A DNA stretch of 64,000 bases from Azadirachta indica (GCA_022749755.1 CM040447.1:2688545-2752544); one strand, 5' to 3'. Numbered from the stretch's first letter, positions 33,690 through 47,046 are shown. The notes: generated from the sequence alone by a model not told the origin. A program made the numbers and translations.

Positions 33690-36330
33690 AATGTACAACA
33701 CTATTGAACATGTTCGCAATTTGGGTGCGATAGAGTTTGAGTGTATTGGTGAACCATGAATACAGAGTCCTAGTTAACTACAGTTTGGATAATATTCCAA
33801 GTAATAGGATTTACAGATCAGTAGAAGGAGAACTTTACATCATTCTTGCTTCGGGGTAGAGCATACTATTGGTGGACATATGTTTTAAATAGATATGAAG
33901 GGTATGAAGTTATTACTTGGGCTAATTTTTTAACGCAATTTAATGATAAATATTTCTTATCTATTTATCGAGATTAAAAGAGGAACGAATTCTTAATGTT
34001 GATATAGGGGTCGATGACAATAGAAGATTATAAGAACAAATTTACAAAATTGTTGAGATTTGCTCTTGATGTGATAGAGGATGAGACAAATAAATGTAAA
34101 CGATTTGAAGCAGGCTTGCGAAATTATATTAGAAGATCTATGGCTGGGTTGAAGTATGCACAATATGGCCATTTAGTAGATATTCTAAGTATTGAGCCAC
34201 CAAAATATAGCCAGAGTCAAGATTGCTCAAGTAATAGAGCCAACAGTAATGGGATGTTTAGAAAAGAAGTTAAGCAAAAAGGATATTTAAAAAGACAACA
34301 ATACCAGTCATATCTTAAGATGTTTTGAGGATAAGGATATAGTCTGAGTAATATAGTTCAGTATTTTGTAAGTGGCCAGTAGAGCAGTGGTGTTGGCAAA
34401 GATAGACGTTTCCCTTGTGCGACATGTGGCAAATACCATAAAGGGCGATGTTTGGTAGGTATAATTTTTTGCTATCACTATAAACAACCTAGCATATCAA
34501 GGGAGACTATCCTACTTTAACACCGAGCGTGAGTAGTGGAGCCTAAAGTATAGCGCCACAACTTTTCAAGGTAGAGGTAGTCAAATGATGAGACCAAAGA
34601 GACCATAAACAAGAGGACCTATGCCTGTCAATTTAGTATAACTTAATACCATGAGGATTGATGAGAGAAGATAGGGAGGACAACCAAGTCACCCTCGTAC
34701 ACAGGCGCATATATTTACCTTGACGAAGTATGAGGCACAAGCCACTCTAGATGTTGTTATAGGTATGCTGATTATTTTTTGTCACGACGCCCATATTTTT
34801 GGTCAAGAAGTTAAGCAACAAGGATATTTAGAAATGCAACAATACTAACCATATCTTGAGGTGTTTGGAGACGAGGATGTAGTCAAAGTAATATAGCTCA
34901 GTATTCTACGGGTAACCAGCAGAGTAGTGGTGCTTGCAAAGGTAGATGTTTCCCTTGTGTGACATGTGGCAGATACCATGAAAGGCGATGTTTGACAAGT
35001 ACAATATTTTTCTATCACTGTGGACAACCTAGGCATATCAAGAGAGATTGCCTTGCTTTAGCACTGAGTGTGAGTAGTGCAGCACAAAGTATAGTGTCAC
35101 AACATTTTCAAGGTAGAGGTAGTCAGATGATAAGACCAAAAAGACCATAAAAAAGAGGACCTACACTTGTCAGTGTAGTATAGCCTAGTGCCATGAGGAT
35201 TGATAAGAGTAGACAAAGAAGACAACCAAGTCACCTTTGTACACAAGCATGTGTATTTGCCTTGATGAAGTAAGAGCCACAGGCGACTCTAGATGTTTTT
35301 ATATGTATGCCGACTATTTTTGGTCAAGTTGCCCAATTTTTGATAGACCCTGATTCTACGCATTCCTTTATATCTCATACATTTGCTATACATGCAGATA
35401 AAGAGTTGAGTTTTTTATATTATAGCTTAGTGGTAACTACACCACTTAGAAATTCAATATTGGTTGAGAGTGTATTTCAGGGATGTGTTATCAAAGTAGG
35501 TAGTTATGATTTGAAAGTAGATTTAATTCTCTTGGATATCCGTGACTTTGATGCTATATTAGGGATGGATTAGCTCTTAAACTATCATGCTACAGTTAAC
35601 TATTTTCAGAATGAGGTAACATTTAGAAGGTCGAATGAACTAGAGATTATTTTCTATGGGGAATGATGAATTTTTCCATCATATGTGATATTAGCTGTTT
35701 CTGCTAGAAAATTGCTAAGAAAAGATTACCTTGCGTATCTAGCTCATGTTATTAACATTCAAGCTATTCATGTAAAGCCTGAAGATATGCCTATAATGAA
35801 TGAATTCTCATATGTATTTCCAGATGATCTGACTAGGTTGCTACTAGATAGAGAAGTTAAATTCACTATTGATGTATTCTAGGACTAAGCTCTCATTTCC
35901 ATGGCACCTTACAAAATGGCTCCATCATAATTGAAAGAGTTTAAAGTTCAGTTATAAGAACTAGTAAATAAGGGTTTCTTTAAATCTATTATTTCTCCTT
36001 AGGAAGCACCAGTGTTATTTGTAAAGAAGAATGATGGAACTATGAGATTATGTATAGATTACAAATAGTTGAATAAAGTTACAGTATGTAATAAATATCT
36101 GCTTCCTCGTATTGATGACTTATTTGATCAGTAACAAGGTGCCCAAGTTTTCTCTAAGATAGATTTGCATTTAGGTTATCATCAATTAAAGATTAGAGAT
36201 TTAGATGTACATAAAACTGCTTTTAGGATCGGTTATGGACACTATAAATTTCTTGTGATGCCATTTGGATTGACAAATACCCCAGTAATATTTTTAGATC
36301 TCATGAACTGGGTATTTCTGTAACCTTATT
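33690..36330 (+). pseudogene. Gypsy gag-protease-RT, decayed and truncated
   Basis: Gag includes MTIEDYKNKFTKLLRFA (34014 on) and RFEAGLRN. Zinc-knuckle motifs CATCGKYHKGRC (about 34419) and CVTCGRYHERRC (about 34958) occur in two tandem copies. The protease has FLIDPDSTHSFISHTFA (about 35335-35390) and ends with LLDIRDFDAILGMD. Reverse transcriptase shows [27 protein letters not shown] and [10 protein letters not shown] up to 36290 and stops before the catalytic YxDD. Several Trp or Gln codons are stops. Confidence 0.8.
34266..35330 (+). repeat. ~540-bp tandem duplication within gag
   Basis: The block starting aagttaagcaaaaaggatat at 34267 is repeated from 34807 (aagttaagcaacaaggatat) with the knuckle, Arg-rich and pre-protease parts included. 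The copies have accumulated moderate differences. Confidence 0.88.
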
Positions 36331-36559
36331 TAGCATCACAACACCAAAATCTAAAATTTGCATCTCATTTACAACATTTTCAAATTAACTTCCTCCAATC
36401 TCAATTACCAGCCACAACATCCCACATGTCAAACTACTAGTATCCCACAACATAAAATCTATAATTATAAATAGGCACCAAAGTTATCATTCATAATTAA
36501 AAGTAAATTCAGGAAACAATTACTTATGTCTATGTCAAACTACCAGTTAAAATCAAGTC

Positions 36560-39500
36560 AGAAACAAAATTTGCCTATGCCATCCGAGTATCGTCCATCT
36601 CTTCTTTGCTATATGGATCATTCCCTTTGAACTACAAGTTGAATAACAGAAACACATGAGTTAAAGACTAAAAAAATATCATCATTAGATATTGTAACTA
36701 TGAATAGTATATTTCAAACACTTACATCCTCTACAAGTAAACTTTTATCGTCTATATTATACACAATATATTGCATTACATAATACTCGCACTTAACTGA
36801 ACCTGGTTGTTATGGGGCCTGTTTGACATAGAAATTAATGATATTTGTAATATATACCAAACGAATGAATGAGGTCAAATATATATACACATGATTACAG
36901 CATGATTTTTAAATACCTTCACAACTTTCAGCTACATATCTATCTTTGTTTTGCAACCCTCAACACTGAACATTGTGAGTTTTCTGTCTGTAAAAGTTTA
37001 GACATACTTAGTTTATACATTTATACTATCAAAAAACCACAAAAATAGAAGTCATTTTCCTCACATTTACCTATCGACTAATTCTAAGATATTTTCACAC
37101 AGCTATCCCCTTAAAGGGTCCAACTAGTATGCTTCTTTACTTGATGGATCAAATACAACCAAAACCCAATGGAATCTGCATATGATCTGACATTATATGG
37201 ATGCATAAACATAAATTCAATGTATTTTCTAAAAAATGAAAGCCATACCCTAGATTGTACAGCATGAAAACTAGTTGATATTGCCTTGATTACTCCAACC
37301 TGCTCGTCACTGAGCAACATCGGTCATTACGTGTCTTTATGGCATGTGTTTTGCTCACAATTATTACACTACCAAGATGAATGAATCCAAATTTCCTAGG
37401 CCTGCCTTCTTTCTTCCTTTTATCATCCAAATAACTATTGCAAACAAAGAAAACACAAAATCAAATTAACAATTGCATGCTATTTGAGTTCAATAAACAG
37501 CAAACTTAAAAGGAATATTGTTTGCTTTCGCTTTTGTCATGTAAATTATGGCATTGCATTCATCCTTCCCAACAAAAGCTATACAAGTCCGTCTATATAT
37601 GTCATTGTCCAATGTATATGGAATAGACTTATCAGCTGGTAATAACCGATCTCACATCTTTACAAACAAATCCATACTATTATCCCTTTCATATTTATTA
37701 CCTTCTCATTTCTTGTTCAGCGCATCGAAATCAATGGTTTTGTATTTTGTTTTGGTTTGGTCAGACTTTTTTTAGTTTTCTTCAAGATAGATAGGCTTTG
37801 TTCATTCTCCATATCATCATTTACGCTCTCAACATGTCTTAAATAAGATTCGAAAACCCTCCTTTTTGTTGTTGGTTGCTGTTAATGTTGTTCACTTACT
37901 TTCCTTTTAGTTTCTACCGATTTATTTGCCTATAATAACACGCACAAATAGTATTAAATGAATTACATATAGTAAGTAAACAGGAAACAAAAACCAAACA
38001 TGACAAGTTTATATATCGAGGCCTTTTAAATTAGTCACTTGTTCCTCATCCCTAACAATCTCAACTTTTTGGGTCTCGCGTATTTCTTTTTCATCTTCCT
38101 CCTCTTTTCCATCTTCTCCACTAAATACTTTTTGGCCACTTGTACTCACAACTGAAGAATGTTTGGACTGGAAAAGTTGTCGAAGCTGATCTAATTGTAT
38201 ATTGAGCTCAAAAACCTTTGATCTTTAAGTCTCCTCTTTTATTCATAAAAGTCATTACCATGGGATTTGTTGAAGTACATCGAAGGCGTTATCAAATTTC
38301 CTACCCTTTATAGCCCAGTACTTTTATTCACCCTTTTTTCCTAAGGACTGGGCTAGTAGATCATTCCGACCACTACTTACCAAAGAGCACATTTCTGTTT
38401 TTCAAACAACTCATCCTACATAATTCCAAAAGTGCAAAGGATTTAATTACCATTGGTGAAAATTAGACATAAATGGTGTTGAAAATTTTTTCTCTATGAT
38501 CATGAAATTCACTAAAACTTACAATCTTTTACACAACAAGTAGCACAGATGGATCATAGCCTCCGTTGTTCTGTTGACTAGCTTTCTTCCATGCAAGGCT
38601 CCTGTCGATTTGGTTTTCCAAAAGTTCTGTTTCTGCCATCTGTAAACAACATATAATATTAACTTTTAATGTTGAACCCATGCATAAAACTCAGTAGCAT
38701 TAACTAGTGAATGAATGGATGATATCAAATGAACTAACAATTTGTTGAATGAGGCCAATATATCCCTTCCTACTCAACGTATGGTTATATATGTTTAGCG
38801 TCCATTTTTCTTGGGCCGATGTTCAAACTTTTTGCATAATTAAAACCACTATATTAAAGTAAATATTAGTAATAGACAAGGCTGAAAAAAATAACACAAA
38901 TTGTAAACACATACCGCAAAGTCCTTAGTCGATTCGCCACAAATTTTTCCCAATGTGCTTACTTAATGAAGCTATACTGCAATTGAGTCTTTTTCAACCT
39001 CCTGCGATTATTCTTATAAGGTAGGATGTGCTCACTCATCAATGTATGCTTAAAATTCCTAAACGTAGTGCTCAATGTGTTAAATACTTGCTTTTCACTT
39101 CTTACGATTAATTCATATCTTTCCTAGTAACAGAGAGAAATGAAAAATAGTAAATGTAAACCACTTAAAATAAATTCAAGTTAATTGAAAATAATGCAAA
39201 CCAATTAAAGATAGATATTATATTATTTCAATCAAGCAACAGATGAAAAGACAAGTTTATTAGGGCTAGACATATATATGAACAAACTATATATATAGTA
39301 ATAAAGGCAGGTTTAGGGTATTAAGCACACAGTCTCAATGATGTATATATGGATGAATGCATATTTGGTAAACAATAAACATATCCATCTAGGTCAGACA
39401 GATCATCACAATGTGAAACTTAATAAGTTAAAATACGAACGTGTGAACAGAACACCAGCAAAATTCCTATAGAGAAAAGAACCAAATGAAGAAAAATTAT

Positions 39501-40626
39501 CTTGGACACATTGCACATGTTACATGGACTCTACTAGTTAGATATATTGACCTTAAAATAAACTTAACACCATTTATAAGGAACTAAATACCAAAAATAA
39601 AAACCAACAGAAAACCTACAAATATATATCAGTCATTTAAAAGACCAAATTCTTAACTACAAGACATATGATATCAGAAAACAAGAGTTTATAAATATTT
39701 TCTTGAAGCGGCGAACGCATATAGTACAATTCCCTGTAATTTATTCTCAGAAAAAGAAAAAAATATATTTGGAAACTATAATTAGATTTTTCTTTTCTTT
39801 TTTAAAAAAAAAAAATCATACACCTATAGATCAAGATCTGAACATGTTCATCTTGCTGGTTTAGGCAAAACCTAGAAATGAAATAATATAAAGCATTTTA
39901 AATCACAAAGCAAAACTTTTAACCAATTTCAGTTGTTAAAATAAAAATAAGTAAATAAATAAATACATAAACATATTGATCTGAACAAATCCAAAACTAG
40001 ATTTTTAAAAAAGTGAATACAAAACTTGGCCATATGACATAAAAAGTTAAAAAATCTAGGAATCAATTAGTAAGCATACTTGGAAACTTCATAGATGGTA
40101 GATTATGGCTTGTTTGGTTATTATTATACAATAAAGGAACATAAAGTTCAATTGTTTCAGGATTCAAACAAAAGCAGTGAGAACACTAGTAATTTAACAT
40201 CATATTAATCATTTTAAAAGCAAATACTTAGCAAATAGAAAGGGGATTCATCCAAATCCCCTAAATTTTGCAACAAGAATACTTATATATGTTCATGTTC
40301 TATTTTCTGAAGATCCAAACCAAATAAAATAGAAAGAACAATAGTAATTTAATGCTTTGCCTTCACAAACTCCCACATCTGTTCCTTATCCATAAAGGTA
40401 CCAATCTCCAGTCTTTGTATATTATCAAAGTTGTGGTCCGCGCTAAAACTCTTAATGTGCTATCCAAATCGTTAACTTCTTCCTCATAAGGGACTTTAGC
40501 CACGCTGTACCTAATCAACAGCTTTCCATTATCAATAACACTTTTTTTCTTTTCTTTTTTTGCCATCTTGGTCACTCCTCTTAATATAGAACTACTTCGG
40601 TGCATGCTGTCTTGCTCTCTCTTCAC
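36560..40626 (-). pseudogene. CACTA second gene with Ulp1-type C48 protease domain, copy B (inner element)
   Basis: This minus-strand, multi-exon accessory gene of the inner CACTA starts near 40626. The first exon codes for SSILRGVTKMAKKEKKK and VARTTT-like motifs typical of the plant En/Spm accessory (transposase-24-like) proteins. A middle exon (about 39121-38930) gives FRNFKHTLMSEHILPYK, LQYSFIK and HWEKFVANRL. The next (38810-38540) gives HTLSRKGYIGL and RSLAWKKA. The protease part has HWVLVVFDPSSKEAY (His codon at 37169-37171), QPGSVKCEYYVMQYI (Cys codon 36789-36791) and a C-terminal NDPYSKEEMDD near 36600. The catalytic His and Cys persist, but stops, such as the one replacing Trp before LDPL, show it is dead. 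Exon limits are approximate. Confidence 0.75.
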
Positions 40627-40908
40627 TTAGTCATCACCACCATCATGATCATCATTAATGTCAACACTCGAACATTCATCTTTAAGGTCTTCTTTTACCA
40701 TCTTGAAAAATTCGCAATGAAAAAATGTCAGCAAATTTATAACAATGATAAAACAACATATACATCACCAACATATTAAACATCAATCAAACATAATAAA
40801 ATAGAAAACACTCATAATTAGTAGTAATAACTTACTGCCATTTTAAAAAATAGTCAGTATGTACAGTACTTAGTTAGTTTCAACCTACACCATCTACTTA
40901 AGCAAAGT

Positions 40909-43900
40909 TTACATCATTTTCACCCACCTCATATCACACAACTGGAGGTAATTCGTTGGTTCACAAGCCATCGCATTGTCTTCCTCACCTTCAAGGACTT
41001 TGACATGAATGCCTTTACAAGTAGCATGACAAACAATCGCCCACTGACTATGAACTTGCTCTTTAATGTAAAACGCTTGCTTCAGTTGCAAGGCAAGTAT
41101 GAAGGATTATGATTTATGGTCTTTTCGATTGAGATCCACTAAAGTAAACCTAAGCTCGTCTACTTTGACACTATTTCTACTCTCTACCCATTCGTACTTA
41201 AATACAAGAATTGTAAACTTATGAGAGTCAAGTTCTCATATTTCATGGATTACTCCATAGAATACATGTCTCTTACTAGTGGGTGTTTGTCCTTTGCTAT
41301 TGAAATTTGCATCGTTGTGACAACGAAACAAGTTTTGCTATTTTGTGTTACCTGATCATCATCCCGACCTCAGGTTTTAAAGTGAAATCCATTCATTACA
41401 TAACCCAAATAAGTAAGAACATAAGGATGCGGCCCCGTGATAACCATATTAAAGTCTCTACCACCTTCTCACCATTATCCATAGCCATAGACACCTAAAA
41501 TAAAGAACATTAGCATGCAAAATTATCCTAAATGATAAAGTACAATTCGAAAGTGGAGATTGAATAACTAAAGAAAATGGAAAACCTGTTCTATTAACCA
41601 ATCTGCAAATCCACGATTATGTTCATCTTGTAACCACTTACTGTTTTGAGTGTATCATGGGTGTTGTCTTTTTAAACTTTTCATATGTTGCTAACAAGTT
41701 ATGCTAACAAATAAATGAGCTTTTGTACAAGCAATCTATATATGTGAGTATGTAGAATGGATGGAATAAGATCTCACATACTTGATGTACGATTGCACCT
41801 ATTCGATGTTCTCAATACATATAAATGGGCTAATTGTAATGTTTTTGCTTCAATGACTTGTACAAGTCCACTAGATAAATGTCTCTCAATTGACATTATA
41901 TCCTTGTACGTAAAGGAATGTCCAATTGTACAAAAGTTGGTCAAGTACTCGGCACAAAACTCCATTTCTTCTTCAAAAATATAATATTTAGCTATACATC
42001 CTCCAGGCCAATTGCAATTACGCACATAACATTTAAGTACTTTCATAAATCTCTCAAATAGATACATCCACCTAAAATGAACAGGACCACATAACCGTAC
42101 TTCATGCATAAGATGGACTATTAAATAGACCATAATGTTGAAGAAGAATGGTATGAATACCTTCTCAAGCAAAGACAATGTTTCAGTGATACCATATTCC
42201 ATTTCATCCCATTTTACTGGATCAATCACCGTGCTACATAAAGCATTGAAGAATAAGCATAAACGAGTAATTGCGTAGCTAACATGTTTGGGCAAAATAG
42301 ACTAGATTGCTAGTAATTGTAGCTTTTGCATCAAAACATGACAACAAGGGACTTAAGACCCTGAAGCTTTAACTTGGTGATGGAGACAAGGTTCCTAAAG
42401 GATGAACAATAACCATTAGGAACCTTGATACCTATTAGTGTTTGGAAAAACTATTTCTTTTCTTTTTTAGTTAGTATATAGCAAGCTACAGCCAAAAATA
42501 TATGTTTATTATCCTTGGCTTCAGGTGCCAAGTTAGTCCTTATGCCCATGTGAACCAAAGCAAGCCTTGGATTTATTCCATCTTTAGTTTTGCTCAAGAT
42601 GTTAAGTAATATGCTGTATATATTCTCACACACATTTTTCTTTATGTGTATAGCATCCAATTGATGCTGCACAGAAAAGTGCTTCTAGTATTCCAACTCA
42701 AAGAATATGGACTTCTTCTTCCAGATTTCACGGTCATCACCATTATTCTTCTTTCGCTTCTTCACTCTCATTATACCTTATCTAGTATAAAGTTGATCAA
42801 CCCTTTCTAACATTTCCTCCCTATTCAATGGTAGAATAGGGGATCCGAACTCTTACTTACCATTGAAAGCTTTCTTTTGTCTTCGAAAGGGATAATTAGG
42901 TGGTAAAAAACATCGATGCCCCAAATATGCATTTTTCTTACAATGTTTAAGCCGTACAAAATAAGTGTTTTAGCCATAATATGGACAAGTACAATACTCT
43001 TTAACGATGCAACCAGACAAATTACCATAGACAAAGAAGTCATTAATGGTCCAAATAAGCCTAACCGGCAAGTTAAAGAACTCTTATTTTGAGGCATCAT
43101 ATGCCTCAATACAAATATCCCATAATATCTTCAAATCATCAATTAATGGTGCCAAGTACATATCAATGTCATTCTTGAGTTGTTGTGGATTAGAAATCAA
43201 CAAGGACAACATCATGAATTTCCTCTTTGTACACAACTATGGTGGGAAATTGTATACTATAAGTATAACTGGCCAACAATTATATGTAGTACTGAGAAAA
43301 CTATGTGTGTTGATTCCATCAGCGACTAGGGCAATACAAAAGTTCCTAGGATCAAACCTAAAAGTTGGCCATTTTTCATCAACTAACTTCTATAAAGGTG
43401 AATTACCTAGATGTCAAAGCTTCCCATCACTTACCCTCTTATATAAATGCCAAGTTAAGTCTTGGCAATTTGTGGGGATTGAAAGATTCGCTTAAATTTA
43501 GGGATTAGAGGGAAATACCACAACAACTTCGCAAAAACCCTTTTCCTAACATTATCGAAACCTATTTGTGTTTTCCACCTTAATGTATCACATGTAGGGC
43601 ACTTAGAAAGGCTTTTATAGTGCTTCCGATATAGTATGCAATCATTCAGGCAAGCATGTATTTTCTCGTACTCTAAGCTTAAAGATGATAAATTTTTCTT
43701 TGCTTTACACATGGATATAGGTAATACATTTTCATCAGGTAACGTATCACCTAAAAGTGTCAACAAGTCTCCAAAGCTAGTATCAGACTACTCATACTTC
43801 CCCTTCAAGTTATATAAACTAACCAATGTGAAAATCTTGGTATATTTTGTGCAACTCCAGTACAAAGGTTTTTTGGCATCTTCAAGTAATTGCTTAAAAC

Positions 43901-44276
43901 CTTTAAGACTTGCAATGTAATGCTAGTAGGCATCATAGATCATTTCTATGGTATCACCAAAATCATGACTTGTAGATTTAGTATTAAAATGATCTTCAAA
44001 AAGTCTAAATGTTGTACAAGGTTTTTCCTCTCTGTACCAAGTCCATGTCTTGTAAGTTATATCAAAACTATTCACAAAAAGATGATGTTTGAGTTTAGTG
44101 GGTAGTAGAAATGTTAGGCTCTGACATTTTGAACATAGACATCTAAGGAAGGTAGGATTTTCGAAGTGTTTAACTATGAATTCTAAAAATTGGGTGACAC
44201 CATCATCATATTCAAAAGATGTCCTATCACATGACATCCATAACTTGTTTATGTTTATTTTCATACCTGCTACCAA
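40909..44276 (-). pseudogene. TNP2-type CACTA transposase of the inner element
   Basis: Domains appear in family order on the minus strand. The associated domain, CDRTSFEYDDGVTQFLEF, lies near 44260-44170. TNP2 start motifs GDTLPDENVLPISMCKAKK and HACLNDCILYRK are at 43766-43620. A central region (43450-42825) includes NLPVRLIWTINDFFVYGNLS and NAYLGHRCFLPPNYPF. LDAIHIKKNVCENIYS is at 42665-42610. DUF4218 with RLCLFFNALCSTVID and HEVRLCGPVHFRWMYLFERF is at 42295-41774. DUF4216 with KVDELRFTLVDLNRKDHKS and KQAFYIKEQVHSQW is at 41290-41000. Many stops and frameshifts disable it. It is transcribed from the right end of the element, next to the inverted repeat at 46461. Plus-strand open frames here are shadows. 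Confidence 0.85.
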
Positions 44277-46434
44277 ACAAATAGAATTAACAACTACAAA
44301 ATAATCCCTAAAGTTAACAAACTAAATCTTTCACAATACAAGGATAGGATTTAATAATCCAAAAGAACAAGAAATACAAAGTGCATAATCATTAACACTT
44401 AATAATCACAAACAATCATAAATATAAATTATCATATCCCCACTCATAAATAAAATATTGTATAAAAATTAAGTACTATTTCACACATCATGTAAATAAA
44501 ATATTCATTATTTACATCCCACATTTTTAGCCTCATTTATAAATTTATTATTCTTATTATTATTCATATATAGTTATACATGGATATATATAAATCCTCT
44601 CATATAATGATGGAATTTAATGATATTAAAATATGTAAATGGTTCACCACTTAGATTATTAATTATTTGGATTGCAATTTAGAATTATAAAAAGCAAGTA
44701 AATTAGAACACAGACAAGATTTGACTTTATGGACAGAATACATTGCTAATGCTTTAGTAATAATACCAATACAAAAAAAGTTATTGAGGTGAGTTTAATT
44801 ACCATCCTATATTAAAATACTATAATGCTAATACGAAAGAAAATACCATCATAACATATTATTGCAACAACATCCAATTTACATTAAACTAACCTTTTTG
44901 CTGTTCAGTTGCTGGTTATGTTAGCTCCCAAACAAGAAATTTCGATGAAGCAAATGTTGCACAAAATACAACTTTCGTAACACAACCTATTTGTAATTTT
45001 AACAAAAAAATCAGCCATTATAATCGTTATGCAAAAGAATGAAGAGTATTCAGTTCACTTGTTGCTTGAAGGCCTATAGCCATATACATTCGAGTTAATG
45101 ACATGTTTCTGTTATATATCAATTCTGATTTGCACCAAAATCACATGTTAAAATGTGAAAAAAGTTTTTGGAAGAGAAGTATAAATAATGTCAATATATA
45201 GTACAGTTAATTAATTAACAAATAAGTGAGGTTTGAATTGGCATAACAGGACCCATAAAAAGCTAAATCGAAACAATCCTAGTTTCAGCATACCTAAACA
45301 AAGAAGATTTGAAAAGATAGTTAATAGACATCTTATGTATAGACTATATGTCTGATTCATTCTGATTTGTTTACTATTTAATGGTCTTTTGTTATTGTGC
45401 TTTGAGCTTGTTCATTATACATGGTTTTTAAGAGACATATACAGATTTCTTTCTTTTTAGATAAGCAATTTTTTGGAAGGGTTTCCTAGCTAGAACTCTT
45501 TGAATCAAAGATTGATGAAACAAAACATATGAATAGTTCAAACTAATATCAAATAATTAATAGAGCTTTTGACGCCTCAAGATAACACATGTACTATCTC
45601 TATTTCACTCTCTCACACATATATGAACAAGTCACAACTTCCTTCTCTACATATAATAAAAAGGAATAAATATGGTATAAAAATAGTAATTAGTACGCTA
45701 GAAAAGTTCTCAAACTAAGATACACAATGATTATGCTTAGGAAAATTATCAATTGAATATAAGCCATGGTGCATGTTAAAATCAAGCACAAACACATCAG
45801 GCTAATTAACATTCTTCGAAAATCAAGGTAATACACATCTATGATTAACCAAATGGTTACCACATCATATATTACAATAATTAACAACAACAAACTCAAC
45901 CACATCAAACATTGAAGCTAACAAACCGAAGCAAAATGCCTACCTCAACCAAAGTAAACAACGTAGTTAATCTGGATTCTTTATACTGACAAAAGCAAAA
46001 TGAGACAGAAGAAGGTTAAAAACTGGGAAAGTAAAGTAAAAGCTTAGTCCTTTGTAAGAGAACTAAGGTCAATCGAGGATAAAGGCAAGTTAGGTTTCAC
46101 AAGGATAAAGGTTGTAAGGAAGAAAAGGGAAAAAATCAGCTAAGTGTAAAAAGGCCTTCTCGATCTTTTATATTTCTCGCAGAAAAAATGCCATCTCAAC
46201 TTCATCGTACAATGTTGTTTATTTGCGTCACATTTATCCTAACACATGGATGACGATGATAAATTCAATGACGTCATCTTTACAAGCAATGAAATTCAAG
46301 TGATAAAAACATATCATAAATGCATGATACATTTTCTCATATGTTAATCATGTATCATAGTTCTTGAAAAAAGTAAAATGTGTTAAACAGTTGACATGAT
46401 GCTTGATATAAAATTAAAAGTCAAGACTTCTCTA
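44277..46434 (-). other. 5' and subterminal region of the inner CACTA
   Basis: No coding sequence is recognised. The region lies between the transposase start and the right inverted repeat, so it should hold the element's promoter and leader. From 46200 to 46434 there are motifs like ttgacatgatgcttgatat and tatcataaatgcatgatac that mirror the left subterminal region. Confidence 0.55.
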
Positions 46435-46461
46435 TCAAGATAGCCTACTTTTCTTGTAGTG
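46435..46461 (-). repeat. Right terminal inverted repeat of inner CACTA
   Basis: It ends cttttcttgtagtg at 46461. Its complement CACTACAAGAAAAG matches the left end at 3781. The next three bases, cag, are the target-site copy, and the outer transposase frame resumes at 46465. Confidence 0.78.
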
Positions 46462-46879
46462 CAGTGACATGGCATTATATAGGGTCATTGATGAAATATG
46501 GCAACTAAACTATCTTTTGTTTAATAAAGTTATTTTCAAGTGTAATTAGGTTGGCAATAGGCACGTTAAAGTTAATGATTTACGTTTTACAGTTGTTAAC
46601 CTTAATCAAATCGATCATAAATCTAATTAATTTGTTTTAGCATCGTATACAAAACAAGTTTTTTATGTCAAAGATCAACTCGATAGTAATAAGTCAGTAG
46701 TGTGTTCAGTAGTTGAAAGAGTGCATAAATTTGGGTGTAATGATGAGTGTGATGACATGGTTTTGCACACACCTTTATTTAATAAATTGCCTAAGTGTGA
46801 GTTAAGTATGGATGATAATGATGGAATTTATATAAGGTCAAATTGTGATGGTATTTGGGAACATTTGGATATAGAATAA
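46462..46879 (+). pseudogene. Outer CACTA transposase, C-terminal DUF4216 part
   Basis: This is the continuation of the gene interrupted at 3780. The frame reads DMALYRVIDEIWQLNY, VNDLRFTVVNLNQIDHKS, FVLASYTKQVFYVKDQLD and ends HLDIE before taa at 46877-46879. Two in-frame stops replace Trp or another residue. The match to the same region of the inner transposase (41290-41000) confirms its identity. It lies 42.7 kb from its N-terminal part. Confidence 0.82.
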
Positions 46880-47046
46880 ATGATGATTCCAATAAGTGTT
46901 TACAATTATTTACATTATTTTGTTTGTATGTGCATGTGAATTTGAATTTTTTGTTGTTAAGATGGTACTACTCTAAGTGTTTCAATTTTTAGTATGTTAA
47001 AATTTGATTTTCTTAAATGTATTACATACAGGTTTGAGGAGAGATG

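Larger units (their letters stand above)
32090..36330 (+). mobile_element. Ty3/gypsy retrotransposon lacking its 3' half
   Basis: The 5' LTR runs from TGTGACACACC at 32090 to about 33444. It is followed by a primer-binding site tggtattagaacatgg at 33446, two changes from the initiator-Met consensus. Gag, protease and the first part of reverse transcriptase follow; the sequence ends abruptly at 36330, where CACTA DNA starts. The LTR contains AT and GA microsatellites (32128-32210, 32270-32335, 32835-32877). The element inserted into the Ulp1 copy A coding region. Confidence 0.78.
3781..46461 (-). mobile_element. Inner giant CACTA element, 42.7 kb, nested in outer CACTA
   Basis: Both ends can be read. 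The left end begins CACTACTACAAAAAATGCC at 3781. The reverse complement of the right end begins CACTACAAGAAAAGTAGGC at 46461. I count 20 of 27 matching bases in the terminal stretch, and further inside both ends share CTTTTAATTTT followed by tgTCAA/taTCAA. Flanking bases are cgg (3778-3780) and cag (46462-46464), a 3-bp target duplication with one change, the size expected for CACTA. Removing the element and one target copy restores the DUF4216 reading frame of the outer transposase. Its own genes lie at the right on the minus strand (44276-36560). The rest is filled with duplicated receptor-kinase DNA and other elements. Whether all 42.7 kb moved as one unit cannot be told from sequence alone. 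Confidence 0.75.

Noticed and set aside
36331..36560. Left terminal inverted repeat of a standard-size inner CACTA ending here
   Set aside because: No CACTA-like terminus is present at the gypsy/CACTA boundary near 36330; the junction looks like a truncation. The only matching left end I found is at 3781.
43046..43495. 149-codon plus-strand open frame
   Set aside because: It is antisense to the inner TNP2 pseudogene, whose minus-strand motifs are recognisable here. The minus-strand frame at 1441-1722 is the same shadow over the outer transposase.
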